64,000 nucleotides of DNA from Linum tenue (Eukaryota > Streptophyta > Magnoliopsida > Malpighiales > Linaceae): NCBI GenBank assembly GCA_946122785.1, contig CAMGYJ010000010.1, positions 16,715,467 to 16,779,466 of the forward strand. The letters run 5' to 3'. This document shows, piece by piece, positions 56,737 to 64,000 of the stretch; positions within the stretch are counted from its first letter, which is position 1, and the number at the start of each line of letters is the position of its first letter. The position numbers and the translations under genes are program-made. The notes under the pieces were generated by a model, which was given only the letters and a program-made list of their open reading frames with translations, searched no databases and was not told where the DNA came from.

Positions 56737-57366
56737 ATGGAGGTGAAGCTGTTGAAGCTATTTGGCTTTGAGGTGAATCCTCAAATTAAGGATGAGAAAC
56801 AGCTCAAGGGCTCTAATGAAGGAGCTGAGAGTGGGGAATCTGCAAGCTATGAAGTCTTACCTACTATTCTAAAAGAAGCAGAAGAAGGAAGAGACTGAAG
56901 AAAGAAGATCGAATGCCAGTTTTGCTTCAAGGAGTTCAAAAACTCTCAAGCATTAGGTGGTCACCAGAATGCTCACAAGAAGGAGAGACTGAAGAAGAGA
57001 AGAATTCAACTGCAGCTCTCCAACTTATACCTCGAGTCCCTGCAGGGTCATACCAATCTCATCTACTATTAGTCTCTTCCATGGATTGATTCTTTCTGTT
57101 TTGCTCCCCTCAAGGAGCCACTGATTAGCTTCAACTCGACGACAGGTCAGAACCGAAGTTCACTCAGGGGTATGTCATCAAATCTTTCTGAATCTGTTTA
57201 TGTGAAACCTGGAAGTAGCACTGTGATCGTGAGACCTTCCCCATCATATGTTTCAAACGATTCTCAGCGTCTCTATGTTCAGCCAGGCCTTGCACAGCAG
57301 CCAGCCAGGCACCAGCAGCTCATCTGGGAAATGGCTTGTGATTTTCTGCTGGTGCCTGAAAAATGA
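56737..57366 (+). pseudogene. C2H2 zinc-finger transcription factor with two in-frame stops
   Basis: From ATG 56737 one frame of 209 codons runs to the terminal TGA at 57366, interrupted by TGA 56896-56898 and TAG 57070-57072. The single finger [21 protein letters not shown] has the plant QALGGH signature, preceded by KKIE and followed by KKERLKKRR (basic). This fits GIS/ZFP5/ZFP8-type trichome and hormone regulators. The N-terminal MEVKLLKLFGFEVNP also fits that family. Both stops are substitutions, not shifts, so decay is recent or the copy is mis-sequenced. As it stands only a 53-residue peptide lacking the finger would be made. Confidence 0.8.
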
Positions 57367-57654
57367 AAACTTCTAGCATGTGTTTTTCTCTCTACCTATG
57401 CCAATGCCATTGTGATTACAAATTAATGAAATGTTTGTCTGCCGTTTCCTTTTTGGATCGTAAGCCGTAACAGTGAAATTAGTTTTCGCATGTAACATCG
57501 TTACAGAATACATTTTAACCAAAGTACTTACAGATAACATCAAATTAAACTTTACATCAGTTCACTGTTTCCAAGTTTTTCTAAAAGTGTAAGGTCCTTG
57601 CTCAATCAAAGCACACAACTTTGTGCTCCAGTCTGGATTCCCTGTTTAGGGCAA
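57367..57654. other. Convergent 3' ends of the zinc-finger pseudogene and the peroxidase gene
   Basis: The two units point at each other across about 290 bases. The peroxidase 3' UTR should lie here. AATTAATGAAATG near 57421 resembles a polyadenylation context for the plus-strand unit. Confidence 0.4.
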
Positions 57655-58653
57655 TTAAGTCCTGACCGTGTTAAACACGTCACACCTCCTCCTGATGTTT
57701 CCCTCATCCCCAGTCTTGACATCGATCGTCCCCATTTTCTGCATGCCCTCGGCGAAATCCACGAAGAAGGCGGTCTGGTTCGCGGCGTAGCGCTCCACAA
57801 ACGGCCTCGTCCTGGGATCCTCGGCCATCATTTGATCCGTGGACAGGAGTCCCAACCCCTTGAGCAAGTTCTGGTAATACATGTTGTCGAACTTCCCCGG
57901 AGTGTACAAATCCAAGAACGCCGACATGGTTGGGTCCTTGGTGTAGTTGGAGCAGAACTTCTTGAGCGCCTCCGCGTATTTCGGGTTCATGTCCGGGTCC
58001 GTGGGGGTGCTCTTGTCGTAGTGGTAGAGCCGGTCGGCAAACTCTGAGCAATGGGCGAACCCGAGGGTGTGGGCCCCAACCACCGCCACCATCTCGTGAA
58101 CCGTGAACCCCTTGGACTCGAAGAGGTTGATGATGTGGTCCATAGTCATGTTGGGCTGGGGGATGTTGGGCTCCACGTCGTTGAGCTGCGAGGCCAGACT
58201 GTCCTTACGACCCAACAAAACAGGGTAGTTGGGCCCTCCAACCATCACGACCAGGTCGCGCGCGACCTGGGCCAGGATGTCGGCGCACGAGACGGTCATG
58301 GGGCATGCCAGCTCCAGGGCCGTCTTGGTCCGGGTGACGACGTCGAATCCGTCACCCGGCAGGGTATGGTCGAGCTCATTGTCTCGCTCCACCTTGTTGA
58401 ACTTGTTGGGGGCGATGAGCACCGAGGCGTCGCATCCATCGACCATGCAGTCGTGGAAGAAGATGCGGAGGGTGGCCGCTGCCGTCGTTGGGGTGGCGAT
58501 CTGTTTCGTGGTGACCGTCTCGGTCACGATATTGGCGAAATCGGGGCACGTGGCTTTGTAGTAGTCGAGGGAGAGTTGTGGCTCGGAATGGGAGAGGAGA
58601 GGGATGGAGAGGAAGATGATGAGGGAGAGGAAGGGGGAATTACTAGTTGCCAT
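57655..58653 (-). CDS. Class III secretory peroxidase, intronless, 332 aa
   Basis: Residues 1-23 form a signal peptide (hydrophobic FLSLIIFLSIPLL, then SHSEPQLS). Distal heme pocket: Arg63 and His67 in LRIFFHDCMVDGCDAS. Proximal His195 lies in VVGAHTLGFAHC, and VSCADILAQVARD (121-133) is conserved. Eight Cys positions expected for four disulfides appear present (such as C36, C69, C74, C117, C123). N-glycosylation sites include NMT and NYT. The enzyme would oxidise phenolics with H2O2 in the wall or apoplast. The absence of introns and the overall wording fit the Arabidopsis PER31/41/63 clade. The start is set by the signal peptide. The coding region is very GC-rich compared with its surroundings. 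Confidence 0.95.
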   Translation of the reverse strand: MATSNSPFLSLIIFLSIPLLSHSEPQLSLDYYKATCPDFANIVTETVTTKQIATPTTAAATLRIFFHDCMVDGCDASVLIAPNKFNKVERDNELDHTLPGDGFDVVTRTKTALELACPMTVSCADILAQVARDLVVMVGGPNYPVLLGRKDSLASQLNDVEPNIPQPNMTMDHIINLFESKGFTVHEMVAVVGAHTLGFAHCSEFADRLYHYDKSTPTDPDMNPKYAEALKKFCSNYTKDPTMSAFLDLYTPGKFDNMYYQNLLKGLGLLSTDQMMAEDPRTRPFVERYAANQTAFFVDFAEGMQKMGTIDVKTGDEGNIRRRCDVFNTVRT

Positions 58654-59464
58654 GGTGAGGTTTCTTGGTGGGGGGAGGGAGAAAGAAAAAGGAAAGGCTT
58701 CTTCTTCTGTCTTACTTTCCTTTTTCCTTCTCGAAATTGTTTCTTCCTCTTTGTGATTATTTGATGAGTGGGGGAGGAGAAGGAGAAGAGAACATTGAAT
58801 GTGAAAAGAGGTATGGATGAGAGGGATTGTAGGGGAAACAAGGATTGAAGGTGAACATTGAAGTGTGATTTGTTTGCATGTTATTTCGTTGTGAAATCTG
58901 TCTTTTTTTGTTTAACATATGATTTAGTATGCGGCTTTGCTTTTTTTGTTCTTTTATTTTTTGCATTTCCAGATGGATTTTGTTAAACCGGTCGTGCCTC
59001 GTGCCCCTTGTTTTAGAAGTATCATCGGTGAAAATCGGTTCTCATTAATAGTAGCTTGTAAGACCGTTTGTAATTTTAGAACTTTAATTGATATGATAAT
59101 TCAAAATTAGATTTTACATATTGCACAATTTTCGGTCATGAAAACAGTGCAACTCTTTCTAAACGATTGAATATAATTGAAAATGTAATGACAATAATTT
59201 CATCTACTTTTAATGATAATGGAACAATATAATGTAACATTGTTCCAGAGGTGCTATGCAAATGATGTGACTTGTAGCAATAGTCCAGACAACATGTTAA
59301 CCGACAACGTCAAAGAATGAAACGGAAATGACTATTGTATGTATTTCTTGAAAAGTAACTATTATTGTTACAAATATGAATGTCTTGGCTATACATATGT
59401 ATTTTGCCAAAAAAAAAAAACCATCAACCCATAATGTCATAAACATTTACATAATGTCATACGG
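58654..59464. other. Upstream region of the peroxidase gene and intergenic DNA
   Basis: The first 150 bases on the minus strand are CT-rich (leader-like, TCTCCTTCTCC). No clear TATA box was chosen. 59050-59460 is AT-rich without features. Confidence 0.5.
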
Positions 59465-59478
59465 AGACACGATTGTCT

Positions 59479-60435
59479 AACATTTCCCCTTCTCCCCCTT
59501 CTCACTAGCGTTCAAATTTTAGATCTGGAAGGGGCTACCGTCGGCTTCCTTTACGGGACTGGCGGTGGCCCTGGCACCGTTTTTTCTGTTGTCTTTTTTC
59601 GTTTCCTTTTATGTTCTGTTTCTCGCCTATAGTTGGGCTTCCTTTTATCCTTTTCGTTTGTTTTCTTCTCCATCCTTGTGATGATGTTGCTCTTGCCTCC
59701 CCGTGGAGATGCTTTTGCTCCCCACCAGATCCCAGATCTGTGTGGATGTTTTTCTGGTAGGTGGTTGAGGGGTCCAATTCTCGTCGGTTCGTTTGCTCCT
59801 CTCTTATCCTTCATCCTCCTCCACTTGCTTCATCCATAAATGGGGATGATTCGGAGAAGAAGGGACATTTGTTGTCTTGGATGAAGTTTCAGGGAGCTTG
59901 TGAGCAGGGATGCACTTATGAGGACGTGATCAGTTGTTTGCTCGGATTGTGGTGGTTTTGACACCATTCATCCGTCCTTGGACCGAGATTGGCTCTCTGG
60001 TTTTACTTGTTGTGCAGGTGGAGCTCGGAGTCTTCTTTGGGACTGGTTCTCCTCGCCGATGGATCTACTTTCCTTCCTCTTTCCGGTGCGTCTTCGGTCT
60101 GGGGGTGTTGCCGGTGCCTTGAGTGGTTTTTGGCTTCACCATCGTTCCCCGACGAGTTTCTTTGAGAAGGAAGGAGGGTGAAGGCGGCTGGTTTCGGCGG
60201 AGGGGGATGCAAGCAGCAGCCGTCCTCATGGTGTTTGGACCAACGAAATAGGGTTACTAGGGGTGGGCTGTCCATGTTATTTTTGGATCAGGATTTTTTG
60301 GGCCTTGGTGGGCCTCCGTTAGTTTTCAATCTTATTTTCGTTTGGTCTTTTCCTTCCTTTCAGTGTTGTACAAACTCTGTACACCGTGTTTCGTATGAAT
60401 GAAATGACCATTTCCTTTTCAAAGAAAAAAAAAGA
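59479..60435 (+). mobile_element. Non-LTR retroposon insertion, 957 bp, with A-rich tail and 14-bp target duplication
   Basis: AGACACGATTGTCT at 59465-59478 is repeated exactly at 60436-60449. The insert ends CCTTTTCAAAGAAAAAAAAAG. The pre-tail text TGTACAAACTCTGTACACCG and GAATGAAATGACC resembles a plant LINE 3' UTR. No long ORF was recognised, so it is a 5'-truncated LINE or a non-coding retroposed transcript. Confidence 0.85.
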
Positions 60436-60449
60436 AGACACGATTGTCT

Positions 60450-62560
60450 CTACTCTCTGGTGAAATGTGGTTAAGAATGAAGGAAGAGACGTGATTCTCA
60501 AAATTAAGATTAAGACTTAGGTATTATTGTGGTCGTTGGGAGAGTGGTTGAATGGGATGCTAGCACGTATTGATAAGTCGGTTGAGCCAACGGTTTGGTC
60601 CGGAAAACCGCAGTCTAGACCTTACCAGATCAAGAAATCTAAACATCATATAATACAGACCATGGACCAGGCCATATTTAACGGTCTCCGGTCCAGACCA
60701 AATTGTGCGGTCGATTTTGACCATAATTTTTCAAACGGTCTGATCTATTTTCACAGCTCTAAGGATACTACCCTTTCAAGTAGGAAGTAGGATTGTGAAA
60801 AGAATAATGACACAATGAGTTATTGAGTGTAAAAAAGACCAAATCAACTAACCCCAATAGTGTCACGGGTTACTAACTAGAAGTTGATACTCATCTACAC
60901 AATAAATAAAAGCCAAATGAGAAAATTTGAAGCCCCATTTCAAATTTCTTGCATCGAGAGTGAAAGTAGGAAGGACATTTTAGTCTTCACAATTACTTTT
61001 TTTTTATTCATTAAAATGACACTTACTAGGATTCGAACCATGGCCACTTTAAAGAAAAGCAAAAATCATAACCAATCACACTAAGTACATTTGTTATATC
61101 TTTTTTAAATTAAAAACATATAATCGCAGAGAGGAAAAAACCCTTTCCCCATTTCAAAATCCCTGCTCCAGGAGCGTTTGTAGGAAGGGTAGAATAGGGA
61201 GTGTAAATTTTTTTCTTTTTCCTCTATGGAACGGGCCAACTTACCGTACACATGCAGATTTAAACGGGTCCAGGAGAGTCAATTTTTTTCTTGAAGTCCT
61301 TTTATTTCTCCGTGGTGGTAAAATATATATGAAAAGGCAAAAACAATACTCCTTTTTATTGCTAAAAAGAAAAAAATTAACAATAAACTAATGCATGGAT
61401 TCTAATGGGCTAACCGCTAATCATAAAATTAAAGAGTTGCATGGGCCTGACCTACACGGGATTTGCCCATCAAGTAAAACAAATGAACATCATGGGTTTG
61501 CCATTCTAAAACAAGCTATTTTCTCTAGCATAATATAAATTATGCTATTATTTTATATTTTAGTTGCTAAAATATAATGTATTTTAAAGTTATTCAATGG
61601 TTCAACCTCGACCAACCCAATTAGTCCAATTTTTATCATTTCAAATATATGTTATGTAATTCATAATGATTAAATTGTAGTGTATATTATAGGGAATCGT
61701 TTGGTATTTGTTAGTAAAAAACTAAACAGAAAGATTTATTTGGTTGTTTCCAATATTAAAACGATCCTAAACATTTTCAGTTTTCTTTAGAAATTCTATA
61801 GTTTTATTCCCGAATCAGTGATGTGCAAATGGCGAATTGCAGTAATCTCTTTTCTTTCATTATTTTTTATTTTCAAGTAGAAAGTTTAAAAGGAAAGGAT
61901 AATTAGAGTTTGGCATGGGTCGGTCAAGCAGACTGAATTTCAAGTTTTGGCCCGTTTTAATCAAGTCTAATTTATAATCACATGGTTCCCTGATACCCGA
62001 TAAAAATCTCAATCCAAACTGGTTTGGCAGGTGAGTCCGTGTTTACCACCATTTTCTAGGGATACAGTAACGGTGGTTCCTATCCCAAACCGTGTTGTTC
62101 ATTCTTGATTTCTTTAGATTTTATCATGGATTGGCAAAAAACCAGAAAGCACAATGATCACAAAATGAAAGTTTTATAAAGCAAATTAATCGGCCAACGG
62201 GCCAGGTAAAAGCTAGCAACGATTGTGAGATGCTCATTTCCCGAAAATCGGCAGGATAGGCGATTTTTTATTCGATTTTCTGGAATTCGGTTTCTATAAA
62301 CTTACTCCACCTCATCATATTACCAGAAACAATAAGCTATACACCCATTACATTATCAAATTTCATACTTCACCTTCCTCCAGCCAAATGGCCGGGGCCC
62401 ACGCTAATTAATTAATATATATTAAGGAAAATACCCTTGGAGAAAAAAGGAAAATACCCGTTATTGTTGCCTAAGAGAGCAATTAGGTTGTGGTCATTTT
62501 TTAATATAATAAATATATAATTAACCCTATTAACCGGCCTCCTCCACATCTATTTCTCTT
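60450..62560. other. Intergenic DNA, AT-rich
   Basis: 60560-60760 contains GGTCCGG/CCGGTCCAGACC words like a decayed hAT end. 61100-62500 is AT-rich with no gene. A possible SINE is listed separately. Confidence 0.5.
60985..61110 (-). repeat. Possible SINE (minus strand)
   Basis: On the minus strand TTAGTGTGATTGGTTATG resembles box A and GGTTCGAATCC (about 61027-61037) is a consensus box B. TCATTTTAATGAATAAAAAAAAAG follows as an A-rich tail. No target duplication was verified. Confidence 0.5.
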
Positions 62561-62900
62561 CTCCGAGCCGAACGGAGACTCTCCTCAGATTCCGCCGCTT
62601 TCCCGTCGTTATCCACCTTGCCGTCACGTTACCTCACCAGCCAGCTACTTCTCTCGGTTTCCCGCCTAGTTCTGGTTTGCCGTCGAGTTCCGTCAACAAC
62701 AGCATCGCTCCGGCTTCCGGCGCTGATTCCGTCCTTTTCCCTCTCCCGTCGTTGGCCTGTTATCAATGGCTTGTCGTGGAGTCATTGAAGGCTTGAGCTT
62801 CAGAGACATCACAGAGAGCGAGAAAGATGATAGAAAGGAAGAAGAGAAGGTGATTTGGGGATGACGTAGTGCAAGGGTTTTTTTCCCGTCGGAGGTGGGA
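62561..62900. other. GC- and CT-rich leader-like region
   Basis: It is CT-rich with several CCGTCG words, unlike the AT-rich DNA before it. It could be the promoter or 5' UTR of a plus-strand gene starting at 62901. No domain was seen in either strand. Confidence 0.35.
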
Positions 62901-64000
62901 ATGAAGAAGAAAAGAATTGGGATATCTTTTGAGCGTCTCATGAACTAGGGGTGGGCATTGGTGCGGTCAAACCGCTCCGAACCGCACCGAACCGCTGTTA
63001 CGGTCGAGCCAAACCGCACCGTTAATCTTGCGGTTTAATAAGCGGTCTGAATTTTTAACGGCTCGCGGTTCGCGGTCGGATTAATCCGAAACCGCGCGGT
63101 TGCGGTTCAAAACCGTAAACCGCTAACTAAATTCTCTCTCGGAATTGGAAGGTCGACTTCCACCATCTCCCCCCATCAGCAGCGATCCCAGTCAGCTCTT
63201 AGTAGCCAACCTTCAGAACGACACCCAATAGGTTCAATCAACAGAGATCTAACAGGCACCAACAAAGCACTGACTTCCCAATGCCGATACTGTACACTGA
63301 ACTCCATACACTCCACACAAAGAGAGAAGATGATCACAACCCTGACAACTTCCAATGATGGGGATAAACAGCACACCAATCCAAGACAGCAAGGTGAAGG
63401 TCCGAAATTCACCGCCAGAGCTATGGAATTTCAAAACTTCCACAGGGTGGGAAGAAGTGAACAGTTGAAAAGAAACTCACATAAACGAGAGGAAGAAACT
63501 CCCAGAAGCGAGAGACACTCTTTTGTTTTAAATTTTTGGATTCTGCTTTGGTGGATTTATGTTTCATTCAACGTAATTCATGAACATTTGCCAAGTTACA
63601 GTTTCATTCCTTCCGCCAGTAGTCATCAGCATAAGGGGTGCTCTGTTTCGGCGGCAAAAGAAACAGAGTGTTGATGCTCTCGATTGACGATGGCAGAAGT
63701 AATTTTATTTAATCAAATATTTAATTCATAATGAATTTCGGTCAAACATGCGATGCGGTCCAAACCACTCCAAACCACTAACATATGCGATTTGATTTGA
63801 CCGCACCAATAACATTGCGGTCGAACATGCGGTGCGGTCCAATTGAATGCAGTGCGGTGTGGTTTATATCAATACGGTGCGGTGCGGTCCGAACCGCACC
63901 AATGCCCACCCCTATCATGAACTGGCCAAGATCCAATGCACCAGAGATGATTGTTTGGGTATCGAGTGTTTGCGTGTATTGGATTTTTGGTGGGAAGGTA
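62901..64000 (+). pseudogene. Short open frame split by a hAT insertion, running off the window
   Basis: ATG 62901 opens 15 codons (MKKKRIGISFERLMN) up to the hAT at 62946. After the element and the second duplication, the same frame is open from 63923 to the window end (WPRSNAPEMIVWVSSVCVYW). An in-frame TGA lies upstream of the ATG. I do not recognise the protein, and 41 codons may be open by chance. Confidence 0.3.
62946..63914. mobile_element. Non-autonomous hAT element, 969 bp, perfect target duplication
   Basis: Both ends read TAGGGGTGGGCATTGGTGCG (perfect for 22 bp when complemented). TCATGAAC flanks it at 62938-62945 and 63915-63922. GCGGTTCGGT/ACCGAACCGC words are dense in the first and last 150-200 bp. 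There is no transposase; the middle (63120-63690) is unlike the ends and of unknown origin. Confidence 0.92.

Noticed and set aside
57598..58047. 149-codon plus-strand ORF near the peroxidase 3' end
   Set aside because: It is a shadow of the peroxidase gene on the opposite strand.
58051..58764. 237-codon plus-strand ORF
   Set aside because: It is antisense to the GC-rich peroxidase coding region and has no family motif.
1..64000. CRISPR arrays, plasmid origins or prophage
   Set aside because: No regularly spaced repeats or prokaryotic genes; spliced plant genes and retrotransposons show a nuclear plant genome.

Overview
The window is nuclear DNA of a flowering plant, most likely a eudicot. 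Four plant-type nuclear genes can be followed: a KONJAC-type GDP-mannose pyrophosphorylase-like gene, a 20S proteasome alpha-4 gene, an HhH-GPD DNA glycosylase gene and a class III peroxidase gene. They sit among LTR retrotransposons, LINEs, hAT, MULE and MITE copies. No prokaryotic operon, CRISPR array, rRNA or true tRNA gene was found.

Region 1 (1-20 kb) is a nested repeat block. An Athila-type Ty3/gypsy element occupies 1-5600; it keeps gag, protease, the end of integrase and a 3' LTR but has lost RT-RNase H and most of integrase. A complete non-autonomous LTR element (called LARD1 here) lies at 5838-11814, flanked by a 5-bp TATAC duplication. Next come a Ty1/copia RT fragment, an inverted Athila-type noncoding fragment (12.6-14.05 kb) and a decayed copia polyprotein on the minus strand (15.9-19.8 kb) that contains (GAA)27.

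Region 2 (20-26.4 kb): an old hAT-like element with a nested PIF/Harbinger-like MITE lies just 3' of the 14-exon KONJAC-like gene (minus strand, 415 aa, splicing reconstructed by eye).

Region 3 (26.4-47 kb) is again repeats: a second LARD copy (LARD2) missing its 3' end, a dead MULE transposase, a tandem repeat, a LINE interrupted by a solo Athila-type LTR, a roughly 1.8-kb foldback element, two MITEs, and a second LINE on the minus strand. That LINE carries a non-autonomous hAT with perfect 8-bp target duplications and a perfect 140-bp palindrome at one hAT end.

Region 4 (47-58.7 kb) is the gene-rich part: proteasome alpha-4 (intronless CDS with a 5'-UTR intron), a SINE with a 17-bp target duplication, a UDP-glycosyltransferase fragment, a GGCGCC-rich LTR element end, the four-exon DNA glycosylase gene, a C2H2 zinc-finger pseudogene with two stops, and an intronless class III peroxidase gene. 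The four live genes are unrelated housekeeping or cell-wall genes (mannose activation, protein turnover, DNA repair, wall or defence oxidation) and form no functional cluster.

Region 5 (58.7-64 kb) holds a 957-bp non-LTR retroposon with a 14-bp target duplication, AT-rich intergenic DNA, and a 969-bp hAT element with a perfect 8-bp duplication that splits a short open frame continuing off the window.

The most unusual material is the pair of pol-less LTR elements sharing a decayed ORF of unknown function, a hairpin just after the ORF, an internal polypurine tract and iterated U3 motifs, and the 140-bp perfect palindrome.
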